Source of the DNA: Dichomitus squalens LYAD-421 SS1
Taxonomy: Eukaryota > Basidiomycota > Agaricomycetes > Polyporales > Polyporaceae
Assembly (NCBI RefSeq): GCF_000275845.1
Contig: NW_006766883.1
Span: 324,182-388,181 of the forward strand
Direction: 5' to 3'
Length of the DNA stretch: 64,000 bases
The position numbers and the translations under genes are program-made. The notes beneath the pieces are model-generated. The model was not told where the DNA came from and did no database searches. It saw only the letters and a program-made list of their open reading frames with translations. Numbering within the stretch: the stretch's first letter is position 1; every line of letters begins with the position of its first letter. Positions 46,314-58,092 of the stretch are shown one piece after another.

Positions 46314-48002
46314 TCAGTCGCTGTCAGTATCAGTGGAGGACCCGGTTTCGTCGCCGTGCCCGTCCACGTCTGCGGGGATGTCCTTCAGTCCCCATATCAA
46401 AGATGAAGGGTAGCACCGCAAGACTTACCGACGAACAAGTCCGTCTCGTGCATTCTGATGACTGGTACCGCAGGCGGTGGTCGCGGAGGGCTCGGCATGC
46501 GTGGCGGTAGTGGGGCCCCACGTCCCTTGCCGTTCGCCTGCTTGGATTTGAGCGTCGCGTTGCTGATCGCTGGACTCCGGATGACCGTCGACGCTTGCGT
46601 CGATATTGAGCGTGCCGGCGAAGATAGTCGTGTCCCCGACTCTGGGGACGAGGAGCGCTGTTCTCGATGGAGAGACGAGACTGTGGACGAAGCGCGCAGC
46701 TTCGATGGGATGCGAGCGGCGCTCGAAGTCACAGATAGGAGCTGCATAGCAATTCAGACTGTGAGCTTCGACACGAAAAATTCCGCTCGGTTGCCTTACG
46801 TTGTTTGAGGGTTCGGGGTCGGGTTTGATACGGGCTGCAGGAGACGCTATTCTCTCCGCATCAGCACGCGTGCATCATAGCATTGTCGCACGTCCAACTG
46901 ACCTGCAGTCTTCTGCTTCTTTGACTTCTTCATGGGAGAAACCGACGGGGAAGCCGTCTGGTCAGCATCCAAGGCGTGAGCACATTGTCCAAGGATGCCT
47001 CATCAAGCAATAAGGCACGTACTCGCTTGCCATTAGTATTGAATGAGGCATCGTCTGCGAATGCAAATGTGAGGGAATATCGTCTATAGCGCAGGAGAAC
47101 ATGTCGACGTACCCGACTTCTTCGCCTTTGACTTCCCCTTGCCCTTCGGTGGTGGTCTAGGCGAGTCCTCGTATCCATCCACCGCCTCGGAAGCGAGTCG
47201 CGGCGAGCCGGCCTTCCCAGCCTCACTCCCAAGCCTGTAAGGGGGAGGGGGACGATCAGATCCCGTCTCTCCCAGCGGTGGCACGCAAAGCAAAGAAACG
47301 TACTTGGCCTTCACGGACGCATTCCGCGCAGCCCCTCTTCTGTTCCCAAGGCCCATACATCCCGCCAGATGCGGCGCATAGCGATTTGACGCAATCTAGA
47401 ACAACACAACACAATTCCCAGGGTGCCCGCCTAGGCACTCCGTCATGGACGCACCTGCCGCTTGCACTCGAGGCACTCGAAGTACACATTCCCGTCCTTG
47501 CCGTTCACGGGCGTGTTCGTCCCCGTCGCGGACGGGCTCTCCCCGTTCTTGAGGTCGCCCGATGGGGTCGGTATCCTCGAGCCGTTCGCGTTCGCGTTCG
47601 ACGGCCCGGGCACATGCACTGTATGACCAGCCCGCGTTCATTTAGCCTCGGTACAGTACACAGGACCAGAACAACGAGCAAGCTAACCTGCACCACACCT
47701 GGTCCGCGGCATGCGTCAGTATATGAGGTATGCTCGAGGCATCATTGCCTTGGCACGCACCTCGTATGGCAGACGTCGCAGACCGCCCGGGACCTCGCGA
47801 TCTCCTTGTGCGACTCCTGCACGACGTCCATGAGGATCTCCTCCAGCATTGCCGCAAATATCGTCGAGCTCTGCAAGACCACCAGGCACGGTCAGCATAC
47901 ATAAGCGCAGCGCGCGCGAGGAGAGTGGCATGCGGCGACATTGACGAAGCGGACTGCACTCACGAGCTCGGCGACGGCCTCGTCGCGCTCTCGTTTGGGC
48001 AT
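46314..48002 (-). CDS. SGF11: SAGA-associated factor 11 (Sgf11)
   Basis: Subunit of the SAGA deubiquitinase module that removes ubiquitin from H2B with Ubp8, Sus1 and Sgf73. Exons in reading order: 48002-47964, 47870-47761, 47698-47688 (11 nt), 47618-47455, 47395-47304, 47234-47113, 47054-47023, 46957-46903, 46834-46800, 46741-46429, 46369-46314; 342 residues. The N-terminal helix is TIFAAMLEEILMDVVQESHK. The Sgf11 zinc finger is YFECLECKRQIASNRYAPHL then AGCMGLGNRR (Cys-Cys-His-Cys). An additional CDVCHTRCG pair sits before it. A long disordered basic/serine-rich tail ends in SSTDTDSD, making it much longer than yeast Sgf11 (99). Confidence 0.92.
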
Positions 48003-48474
48003 GGTTGAGCGCTAGCCCCTGACGGACATGTACGGGGTTGCGCGACGAGTCTCCGGACGTCGGGGGGCGGGCGAACGGCGGTGGAGGACTGGTGGCGGCA
48101 GAGGAGGACGGTTGCGGCGCGTCCGAGTCTGACTGGCCCGATCATGCTAAACGCGTCTTCCGCACGTGGCCTCCATGCTCCCTGCACCGCAGAAACCTTA
48201 TTCATTCCCGCTTCTCTGGGCCAATATATTTCTCCTGCTCGCCAAGCGCCAACTTATCCCTTCTCGATCCTATAACCATGTATTCTAGTTGTATGTCGTT
48301 ACGTGCGTCAAACATTCGTGAGCAAAGATGGATATCATCATATAGCAGGCCTGGGCGACAGGACACTGAGAGCAAACTAAGGTATTCAGGGAGCGAACGT
48401 TCATAAGCAATCCAGCCGTCCACGGCTCCTTCCCTCCCAAGCACCCACGCATCCAGCACGTACTGCATCATCAT

Positions 48475-51107
48475 CTATCTTGTCAGACGAGAAATTGTGA
48501 AGACACCCAAGATGACCGCCGCCAACGCGCCGATGCTCGCGGGCAACAGCAGGTCCTTCGGGATACCCAGCACCAGCTCCGGCTCGGCAGGAGGGTGCGG
48601 CACGTACGGCGGCGGCGCGTACACGCTGGGGGCAGGCGTCACTACGGAGGGCGTGGGCGCGGGCGCGACCTCCGTCTTCTCCACCTCCTTCACCTCCTGG
48701 GCCGCGGCAGCCGCGACCGCCTCAGCCTGCCTCGCGCTCTTCTCCGCCATGGCGTCCGCCCAGCCCCTGCCCCCCTGGATGAACAGGACGACACGGTCTT
48801 GGCTCGCCGCACGCGCGATTTTCACCGCGTCCGACACGTCCGAGTCGGAGGTGATGAGCACGACGTCGCCGTCCGCGTCCGTATACGAGAGCGTGAAGTC
48901 GGTCGGGTCCGGAGGAGGCTCGTTCGGGTCCTCGTTCTTGTAGTTAGTAAAGAAGGGATCGGTCGCAAGCTTCCCGCCGACGATCTCGCGGAGCGTCTCC
49001 ACATTATCGTGGCGCGCCTGGAACCGGTGGGTACGGCCGCTCGGCGTGCGGAACTTGAAGACATAGGTGCCGTCATCGACGGGCGGAATGGAAGCTGGGG
49101 GGCCGACGATAGAAGGGACGCCATCCTGCTTGCCGTAGCCCGCGAGGGCGGACTCCTGGTCGTCGTCGACGACCGACGCGGAGTCGTTGGGGTGGACCTC
49201 GGAGTGTGGGGACTGCACGAGATGCGACATGCTGCGCGAGAATTTGCGCGAGTGCGACACACTATCGGCATGGTAGTGCGATCCAGAGAGCACCGACTCG
49301 GTATCGTCACCCGCGCCAAGGGACTCAAAGAAGCGGCCCCACATAGGGCCACCCTCAGGCTCGTTTTCACCACCAGCCTCAACCGACATAGCGTTCATCT
49401 GAAACGGACACCGCTAAGCCAATCTTCGTACAAGCAGTTGATCCGTCATGCTCACCTGCTCCAGAGTCGCGTACGTCAACTTAAGAACGTCGACGATGGC
49501 GACCAAGCGGCCGTCAGCCTCCACGACAGGCAAGTTAAGGTAGTGACCAACTAATAATCCCATCAGCGACCGCACATGCACAGCTCACGTCGACACGCAC
49601 TATGCATCTTCTTGAGGGCATCATGTATAGTCATGGTCGGCGGCGCGGTATCGGGGTGAGGGGTCATCACCCGCACAACACTACACCGCGTCGCGTCCAA
49701 GCCCGCGGCGATGACACGCAGAACGATATCCTTGCTCGTGAAGATACCCGCGATCTTCGCAGCGGTGGTATGACCAGGCGCGGCGGGCTCCATGACGCAC
49801 ACCGCCGTCGTCCTCCGCTCCTTCATGAGCTTCGCGACCTCCCTCACGGTCGTCTTCGGGCCGACGGTCGCAGGCTGCGTGCGCGAGTCCATGACGGTCG
49901 TGAGGTCCGGGAGCGCGGTCTTCTCGCGGAGCGCCTCGACGTACGAGAGCATCGCCGCGGCCTGCGGGTTGGAGCCCAGGCCCGCCCCAAGCTCAGACTG
50001 GACCCCAGCAAGCGCGCTGTAAAGCTTTTCCGAGGCGGAGGAGCTGCGCTCGACCTTGTCCAGGGCTTCGTGAAACACCTTTGTGATATCGAGCAATCCG
50101 ACGACGTTGCCCTCTTCGTTGCAGACGGGCTGGACGATGGCTTGTGTCAACCAGACTGCAGTGGCACACGATAGCGCTTTGACGCACCAGATGCCTGAAG
50201 TGCTTTTGCACCATCAACTGGAGAGCCTCCGTCGCGCTGGTCGTGTCCCGAGTGACCATAGGGTTCCGGGTCATGATAACGCTGACTTGCGTCGTATGCG
50301 GGTCCAAGCCCTCGGCGGTGACCTAGTGCAAGACTCGGTACAATGTCTACCCGCCAGAAGTAAGACAAGCATACCCTGTAAGCCAAGTCCTTGGCTGTGA
50401 AGATACCGCTGAGGCCCTCATCGTCGTCTACGACAAGCACGCAGTCCGTCCGCTTCGCCGCGCACAGCTGACTCGCCTCGGACACCGTGATGTTCTCCGG
50501 GACGGTCAGAGCGGGGCTCGGCTTGAGCGCGGCGACGGTGCCCTTCTGCACGTTGGGCTTGTCCCTGCGGCGGCGGCCCCCGCCAGCACCAGGGCCGGTG
50601 GTGGAGATCGTGCGCTTGCGCGCCAGCTCGCCCTCGATCTTCTTCCGGATCGCCTGCACATGAATTCGGTCAGTACGTGGTGAGACTCGCGATGGGAGCC
50701 GACGACGCGAGATCGCGGCTGCGTGCTCGTTAGGAGGGGAGGAGACGCGCTCTGGGGGCGAGGACGTGGGTGTCTCGGACATGGTGCACGGCGTCCACGT
50801 GTATTGCGTCCTGGCTGAAGACGCACGCCCTTTTACGATACGCAATCTCTCCCGGAGCCAGAGCCAGTGCAGGTGACACGATCCCAAGCTTCGAGAGCGA
50901 GCGGGTGACACGTACCTCGTCCCTCTTGTTCTGCTTCCTCCGGGTCTCTGCCACGGAGCTAGATAGAGTCGACATGGACGAGTTAGGCTGGTGGCGGGAC
51001 GGGAGAGGAGAGACTGCGCGGTCTGCGGGGAAGGGGATAGGAGAAGTAGCTCTGGGAGCGCCTGCGCTACGATTGTAGGAAGGAGATGGCACAGGGATTC
51101 GTGACAT
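48475..51107 (-). CDS. CBS/PB1 domain protein with C-terminal membrane anchor (Mug70-like)
   Basis: Exons in reading order: 51107-50916, 50653-50375, 50322-50188, 50129-49601, 49550-49456, 49398-48475; 717 residues, near the size of fission-yeast Mug70. After a basic N-terminus (ETRRKQNKRDEAIRKKIE) come four CBS motifs in two Bateman pairs: VSEASQLCAAKRTDCVLVVD, VIMTRNPMVTRDTTSATEAL, VGPKTTVREVAKLMKERRTT, VRVMTPHPDTAPPTMTIHDA. A PB1 domain follows (VFKFRTPSGRTHRFQ, DFTLSYTDADGDVVLITSDS). The tail is Ala/Pro-rich and ends in one transmembrane segment (SIGALAAVILGVFTISRL). CBS pairs usually bind adenine nucleotides; role here unknown. Intron 1 is long (262 nt) and contains an in-frame alternative ATG. 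Confidence 0.9.
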
Positions 51108-51362
51108 CGACGCTCGCAAACGTTCAGAAGCACGCCAACTCGCTCTCCTCAGCCCACTCGATCCCGGCGCCTGTTTTTCCCTGTTTGGCCCGAGCGGCTG
51201 CCCCAGGCCACCACGCTCGGCCCGGCCTGTGTTCAGCAGAAGCACGTCGTCATCATGGACCAAACTACATTCCTACAATACTGAAAGTACAAGACTGGCC
51301 ACGGTATCCAAGCACTATCTGAAAGGGGGGAACTCTCGGAAGCGAGAACTTTGGGTGACCTC

Positions 51363-51730
51363 TCAACCAGAAACAATAGATTTGCCCGACCCCGATCTGC
51401 CCTTAGTAGTGCGACTGCGAGTGTACCAATAGTAGATCCCACCAACTACCAGGATAGCAAGGAAATTGGCTGTGGGATGATGACACATGTCAGACCCAGT
51501 TCGGTTCCCATGAACGGATACTTACCTGCGACGAAGCCAAGTACACCTTGGAAGAGGCCCGCAGCAAATGCAACGAGGGCCTGCGCCAGCTGGAGGATGC
51601 TGACCGCGACGTCCTGGAAGAGTGCAAAGATAGCCTGGAATACGGCGATAATGGAGTTGATCAACGATGCTCCGATGGCCGTGAGCGAGGAGAGCAGGTT
51701 AGCGACAGCACTGCCGAGTGAGTTGGACAT
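51363..51730 (-). CDS. Small hydrophobic membrane protein
   Basis: Exons in reading order: 51730-51526 and 51469-51363, 103 residues. The first 70 residues are one long amphipathic/hydrophobic region with short-residue periodicity (SLTAIGASLINSIIAVFQAI, ILQLAQALVAFAAGLFQGVL), then a clear transmembrane segment (FLAILVVGGIYYW) and a short basic tail. No family recognised. Good splice sites and an unbroken frame support it. It may be a lineage-restricted membrane microprotein. Confidence 0.7.
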
Positions 51731-52028
51731 GATTGCTGCAAATTCGTCCTTGGGGGGTGGGATGTTGTGAGGAGGAATTATGACGGTGCACTACGATCGA
51801 CCGCGCCTTGTTATACCCCTCGCCGCGTGACGTCATGACGCTCGCAGGCGGAGTAGACGAGGAGCAAGCAAATCATGATTCGGGCTAGTGCGAATCTGAC
51901 GTATACACGACATAGTTAGATTGCAATTTATTCTATCGTCCTACTGAATCCCAGAGAGTAGAGTTCGAGCAGAAGTCAAGACAAGTCGTTATAGGGAAAC
52001 CGTTACTGTACTCGTTACGTTACAAAGC

Positions 52029-53220
52029 TCACTGCCGGCGTGCGCCCGCACCCGCACCTGCGCCGGCAGCGTTCGGACCCGCAGCAGCGGTCAGCGACGA
52101 TCCTCCAAATCTGGCGATGATGCCCGCGAATTGAGTGTAGACCTGCGACAGCACAGGAGGCTTTCCAGGGCTGTTCACGAAGCCTAGAATCTTGGCATGG
52201 ACGAAAGCGATCGCCTCACGTGTGAACTTGGACTGATACCAGCGCTGACGAAGGAAGAATGCGTAGACGAAGGGTGAAAGGAGGGCGTCGCGGAATGTCA
52301 ACGTTCCGAAAATGACGCGCCCCATGATCAGGAGCTCAGTGAATGCAACAGCCTTCATCGCGTTATCGTAGTTGGCTGCGTGTGACATCAGTCGAAAGTT
52401 GCGGGAATGGAGAATCGTAACACGAACCCTTCACCCAGAGCTGCAGCTTCTTGGCCAAGGGATGAGGAGTGGGAGCGGCGCCTTGCTGAGCAGGCGGCCC
52501 AGGGGGAAGGAACTGGGGCATCAATGTCGTGCGCGTGAATGTGAGCGCGTGGAAGAGGGAAAAGATGGCGTAAGGCAAGAGCGCGACTGTCCAACTGGGC
52601 TTAGTAGACCCGGAGAGCTAGGATGTATTAGCCACGTACACGTAACGGGGCGCGAAGTCCACCACCAGAACGCAAGCAGGAAGTATTGCACATTCTACAG
52701 CGAACGCGTGAGACACATACAAACGTGGCAGGCACCCAGAGCGTACCTCATCCAGCAAGGCGCGCTTTATCCAAGCAGCGTTGGGTTGCGGCACCTGTGT
52801 CACCGTCGGTCGGTCTGGTCCGCGAACATCCATCGAAAGTACATACCCCTAGAGATTTTCTGGAGAGGCGAGCGTAAAATTTTTTGGGTACACGACTCGC
52901 AGAACGAGTGAATCAAAGACTTACTGGCATACGATGGCATAACTGACGAGCGCTCCCGTGAAGCTTGCTGTAGCCCCGAACCACCTTTCAACACCCCTCT
53001 CCAGGAACTCCTCAAGGCATAGTGACGCACCTTTGTACCAGAACGAGGAGACAGCTCTGAACAGCAACTTCGCGAGGAAGTACCGAAGCGAGCATATGAG
53101 TAGGAGGAAGTGGCCAGCAGCCCACAAGTAATGCTATAAACCCCGGAGCGTTGCATTCAGCATTTGCATCCAATGGAAATTCACTCGAGATCAGGTTGTA
53201 CCGACCTGCGTCGTAGCCAT
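52029..53220 (-). CDS. POM33: POM33/TMEM33/Tts1 family ER and nuclear-pore membrane protein
   Basis: Exons in reading order: 53220-53206 (15 nt), 53133-53031, 52967-52925, 52859-52847 (13 nt), 52794-52747, 52694-52642, 52594-52428, 52375-52029; 262 residues. Membrane segments: HYLWAAGHFLLLICSLRYFL, FTGALVSYAIVC, VQYFLLAFWWWTSRPVTWTV, ALLPYAIFSLFHALTFTR, then FRDALLSPFVYAFFLRQRWY and an Ala/Gly-rich tail. The pattern fits Pom33/Tts1, which shapes tubular ER and helps distribute nuclear pores. The intron at 52376-52427 uses a GTTCGT donor. Several exons are extremely small. Confidence 0.85.
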
Positions 53221-53627
53221 TGCGCTCTTCAGTGCTGTCGTAGGGGGGCAAAACTTGAGTACGAAAGCGGGACGTGGACAAGTGACACAGGGAGCACCGC
53301 GCGGTGACGCACACGAGGTTCAGCTTTAGGGCCGGTCGCGCGGCACCACTTCATCGAGCGCCCGACAGGCACCAGCTTGCACCACTATCAACAGCTGCAT
53401 CCCGCACGTAGGCCACGTTGCGGGACGCTGTCGGTCGTGCCCGCGGCTATCGCAACGTTGTGGGTCACGCCGGGTCGTTTGCAGCACGATAGCAATGAAC
53501 CGATGCATAAGTAAACCTACGCGAAAGCACACGACACATCAGAGAACGACACGAGGGCTCAGGAGGAAGGCTCGGGTGGAACGGGGATCCAAGGGGATGG
53601 TCAGGACAGCCCGGACCGGAGGTGAGG
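53221..53627. other. Intergenic, POM33 promoter and HAS1 3' flank
   Basis: 407 bp, GC-rich, no motif recognised; the frame 53465-53893 on the minus strand is a shadow of HAS1. Confidence 0.45.
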
Positions 53628-55582
53628 TCAACCGCTCCATTGCGTCCCCTGCGTCCTCTGTTTCTTCCTTTCCATGCCTTTCTTGTACACCTCCTTCTCG
53701 AGCCGTTTCCGGCCAAGCGTCTCTTCTCGCCTCGATCTTGACTGCTCGCGCATACTTCTCCGCGAGCCCTGCTCCTCATCATCCTTCGCGTCCTCGTCGC
53801 CCGACTCTTTGTCCACCGCGTCGATCTCTTCCCAATCCTCCTCGTCGTAACCAGGCTCTCGCTTCCGCTTCGTAGCAGATTTGCCGCCGCCAACGTTGAG
53901 ATTCACGCGTGGAGGTACGGGAAGGCCGAACGACTTCCCGACTTTGGTGAGGTCAAGTTGGTTGACGTCGTAAATCTTCTTCAGCGAGTACGATGCATAC
54001 GCCTGCAGATATGACCGATAGCCGTCCCTAGCAGACTGGTAGAGGTGGTAGTTGCCTTGTAGCAGCCTCTCCAGCTGATGCGACAATCAGAGATGTACAA
54101 AAGGCGCCGAGATGGATGCGTACCTGTGACTGGATATTGCTGATCTTGTCAGCAGGAAAGGTGTATTCGTTCAGCGGAACCTTCGCCTCCTTGAGGTATC
54201 GAAGGAAGCCTAGTTCACTCGGGAGGAGGAACATGAGACTCTTGCCGGCATTTCCTGCACGAGCAGTACGGCCAACTCGGTGGATGTAGTCTCGAGGATC
54301 GTCTGGCGGGTCGTACTGAACAATCCAATCGACCCGAGGAATGTCGAGTCCTCGTGCCGCGACGTTTGTACAGAGGAGTATACCGGTCTCCGCATTGCGG
54401 AACTCCATGAATGTAGCAGTCCGCTTTTGTTGTTTTTGGTTACCCTGATATGCTCGTTAGCGCAATAACACTGGACAGCCGTGGGAAGGAGACATACATG
54501 GAGGTCAAGTACCGGCACGTCGATGTAGTTGAGGAGTTCGGCATGGTATTTCACCGATCTACAACTGGAGAAGAATACGATCGTCTTCTTCTTCATGTTC
54601 TTCTTGAGGAATGTAAACAGGAGGAGAAAGCGGCGATCAGAAGGGCAGACGACATAGCCTTGGGTTAGTGTAGAGACCGTGCTTGTGTCTTCGGTCTTGT
54701 CGACATCAACTAGAATGGGACCAGGGCGCAGCGATATTCGTGCGAGATCCGTGACCTTGCTGGTTTGGGTTGCTGAGAATAGCATAGATTGCCGGCCCTC
54801 TGGAGGACTCTCTGAGTATAGTCCTGGAGAACGGGTAGGAAGTAAGGCATACCGTTCGGAAGGGTGGCTATAATTTTCTTCATCTGCTCCTCAAACCCAA
54901 CCTCCAATATCCGGTCCGCTTCATCGATTACGAGGCTCTTGAGGTTACGGAAGACAAAGCCCTTCGTCCCCTGATGCATCGAAGATATGAGCCTCAAGAC
55001 ACGGTATGATAGCTGAACGAGACGAACCTCCAAGTGGTCGATTAAACGACCGGGCGTCGCAATCAGGAGATTGACACCCTTCTGCAGCTTGATCTCCTCT
55101 CCCTTGCGAGTCGCGCCTCCCATGATGATACCAAACGTCTGTGAGTGGTACTGCATGAGCTCCCTGGCGACCTCAAAGATCTGCAGGGCAAGCTCGCGTG
55201 TGGGCGAGATAATGATAACACCGGTACCTAAACAAAATACAGAGTCGCAGCACATAGTCAGTAAAGCGATTGACAGATAGACAGAAAGACCCTGTCAAGG
55301 GTAAAACGTACCATTGCGAGGTTTGAATTTCAGTCGGTGCAGCAGTTCTACTGCAGGAATGAGGAAGGCCAGTGTCTTCCCAGAGCCCGTCCGCGCAGCA
55401 CCTAACACGTCCTTCCCAGCAAGAAGAGGTGGTATAGATTTTTCCTGGATTGTAGTCATGGTCTCGAGCCCCATCTCCTTTAGGGCCTTCATCGTCGGCT
55501 CGGAGAGGTTCAGCTCCGAAAAAGGTTGGCGGGGGCGTTCTCCCTGCGGGGCAGCGGATGTGCTTGATTCGCCCATGGCCAT
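53628..55582 (-). CDS. HAS1: ATP-dependent RNA helicase Has1 (DDX18)
   Basis: Nucleolar DEAD-box helicase for 40S and 60S ribosome assembly. Exons in reading order: 55582-55312, 55227-55028, 54970-54853, 54799-54498, 54444-54124, 54074-53628; 552 residues. Motifs in order: Q motif with [10 protein letters not shown] and [100 protein letters not shown]. The Has1 C-terminal extension is present ([33 protein letters not shown]), then an acidic/basic tail. The second intron uses a GTTCGT donor. It is divergent from PTH2. Confidence 0.96.
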
Positions 55583-55764
55583 AGATATTCAAACTATGCG
55601 CAATAGATGAAAATTCTCCAAGACCTAGAGGTACCAGTTAAAGTACAAGACAAGGAGGAGGCCTGGTGCCCGAATCTGGAGGAGGAGGGGGAGGAGCGTA
55701 CGAAGAAGCGCTGAACAAAATCTCAAGGACGCTCTCGCATTGGCTCGGCAAACGCCGGCACGTC
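55583..55764. promoter_or_regulatory. 182-bp divergent promoter of HAS1 and PTH2
   Basis: Head-to-head interval with a GA-rich run (GAGGAGGAGGGGGAGGAG) at 55678-55695. No TATA box is obvious. Confidence 0.45.
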
Positions 55765-56783
55765 ATGTCTTCTCTCTCTACTACTCAAAGTGGTCTGCTA
55801 CGTTTATTCTTTGGATCTGCACTGGTCTAACATGGCATTTAGTCGTCTTTGCGGTTGCACTGGCCACATCTCTCAGCGCAGGATTTGCCTTGGGAGCATG
55901 GGCCACCTACAGGGAACGGCACGCCGCTGAACCGCGAGCACCATCCGCGACGAAGCCGGAGCCCTCGAAGGATGCCCGAGAGGATAGCGATGAGGAGGTG
56001 GAGGAGGAGGAGGCCGATGGGGATCTTTCTGCTGTAAAGCCTGAATTTCTGGAGCCTTGTAAGATGGTAGGGGTGCATATCCTCGCTTGAAGGAACGAGA
56101 CTATGACCTCGCGCGTAAAGGTGCTGGTCGTACGAACGGATTTGGGGATGACAACGGGAAAGATCGCTGCTCAGTGAGTTACTTCCGATGCTCAAGGACG
56201 AGCCATGTCTCATGGCTCCTCTTAGGTGCGGGTAAGTGCAGTGAGCTCTCGCCTCTATCAACCTGACACTCAGTCTCGATGGAGCCATGCAACGTTGGCC
56301 TGCTACAAGGCTCTTCAAAAGACAAATCCTGCTGTGAGCATACCCTCACAGCGTATATATAGCCACAGGCATTGATTTTGCCAGATAGCTGTTGAAGCAC
56401 TGGGAGCGGACAGGGTAGGCAGACCATCATGCGGTGGACAGCCATGAGGCGTACTGACGTAACGTGCAGTCAAGCGAAGATTGCGCTCAAAGCAACTTCA
56501 GAAGACGAGCTCTTGGAGCTGGAAGCGATAGCCAAGAGTTTGAATTTGGCCGCCCGTTCTATCCTCGACGCGTCAGTCACGGATACTTGTGCCCTATGTA
56601 TGAGGCTGACTGACATCTATCCAGCGGTCGAACACAAATAGCTGCGGGCTCGCGCACTGTTCTTGGTATAGGCCCAGGTCTGTGTCCTTCGAGTTTTTCG
56701 AATCGCCTTCGTTGTGACACTCGCTCTCAACAGGTCCCGTAGAACTCGTAAACAAGGTGACCGGCAAGCTTCGTTTACTGTGA
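55765..56783 (+). CDS. PTH2: Peptidyl-tRNA hydrolase 2 (Pth2), contains a 6-nt exon
   Basis: Hydrolyses peptidyl-tRNA; in fungi and animals it is often anchored at the mitochondrial outer membrane. Exons: 55765-55789, 55843-56066, 56121-56173, 56226-56231 (6 nt), 56285-56333, 56389-56414, 56470-56571, 56625-56677, 56734-56783; 195 residues. An N-terminal membrane segment (IVFAVALATSLSAGFALGAW) and an acidic linker precede the enzyme domain. Domain blocks: KMVLVVRTDLGMTTGKIAAQ, CGHATLACYKALQK, LLKHWERTGQAKIALK, DAGRTQIAAGSRTVLGIGP, ending PVELVNKVTGKLRLL. Catalytic Lys, His and Asp surroundings are intact. The GTGCGG exon supplies the conserved Cys after KIAAQ. Confidence 0.92.
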
Positions 56784-57128
56784 TTGCATCTCGTGTGTTA
56801 TCTCCGTCTGTTTGCCGTTTGTCTCTCCCCGATACTTGTCCTAGACCGTTTGCTATCACCATGGCAATACAATGTGTTCTCTCAGATTCCGTCCGAGATC
56901 GGTGCGAAATATCTGGAAACATCTTAGTCTGGCGTCTGGTATGAGGTGACGTCGCTGGTTGATGGGAGCACTAGGCCTGGTAGGCGCCCATGCTGGGTGG
57001 CGACATTTGAAGGGGACGCTCCCGCCAGACGCAATCGAGGAGCTCCTGTGGAGTTCTCACCCGTCTCTTATCCAGGCCAGTCCGCCCCAACTTCTGTCTC
57101 TACTCTCACAACACCTAGATATCTCATC

Positions 57129-58092
57129 ATGGCCAACATTGCGCTCGCTCGTGCATACCAACAATCCTTTGAGTCTCACCCTTACTATACCCTCGCCCTT
57201 ACAAATGGCGCACTCAACGCGCTCGGCGACGCTGTCGCGCAGGTCACGCAGAAATTCGTGCGTATCTCGGTACTTCTCTTCCGATAGCGTTTGCCGTTTA
57301 CACAATCCTGCCTAGATCGATTCCGACAACGGCCGGCGGAAGCGTCGTTATGACATCCCTCGCACGCTACGCTTCTTCGCATTTGGTGTCGGAATGGGTA
57401 CGAGACGATCCCCTCTTCGCGCACACGCTGTAAACTGAAGGAGCTGTATCGCAGGTCCACTTATTGGCCGGTGGAACTTCTTCCTCGAACGCAACTTTCC
57501 CTTGCGATCCATAGGGAGTGGGAACACTGGCAAAGTCAGCCTCCGTGCGCTTGCGCGTCGCGTCGGCGCGGACCAGCTGATCATGTGAGCGGTCTCCCAC
57601 TTCGAGCGTTCGAGTCAATGCTGACTCTTTGCCATAGAGCACCATTTGGTGTATGTAGATTTCTAAGCTCCTGCGACGCGCGAGCTAACTATGTCTACAG
57701 TTGGCATTGTTCATTGGCTCCATGGGTCTCATGGAGGGCCGCGACGCCAAGCACATACAACGCCGCTACAGGGACATGTATAAACCAGCTCTGCTCGCAA
57801 ATTGGGAGGTGTGGCCTGTCGCACAGGTTAGCATAGCTCTTTTGCATTGATGCTGGAGGCACTGACGTATGTCTCCGCCCGCAGCTCATCAATTTCAGAT
57901 ACATGCCCTTGCCTTATCGCGTGCCATTTCAGTCCACCTGTGGTGTATTCTGGACGCTGTATTTGTCGCTCTTGAACGCGAAGTGAGTACCATCTGACTT
58001 TCTTGCCACAGCCCTATACTGACTTCTCTTCAAGGGAATCTGAGGAGCAAAATCGGGAAGATCACATGCAACGTACATTGGACTCGAAGTAG
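57129..58092 (+). CDS. Mpv17/PMP22 family membrane protein
   Basis: Exons: 57129-57257, 57316-57397, 57455-57584, 57638-57650 (13 nt), 57701-57826, 57885-57982, 58035-58092; 211 residues. Recognised from RAYQQSFESHPYYTLALTNG, LNALGDAVAQ, RTLRFFAFGVGMGPLIGRWN, the central helix region APFGLALFIGSMGLMEG, and the family signature NWEVWPVAQLINFRYMPLPY with RVPFQSTCGVFWTLYLSLLN. It is a four-helix protein of the mitochondrial inner or peroxisomal membrane; yeast Sym1 is the best-known fungal relative. Which paralogue this is cannot be said. Confidence 0.92.

Noticed and set aside
48595..49554. 319-codon open frame on the plus strand
   Set aside because: It is the antisense shadow of the PB1-containing exon of the CBS/PB1 gene; the sequence is arginine-rich and repetitive, typical of the complement of GC-rich coding DNA.
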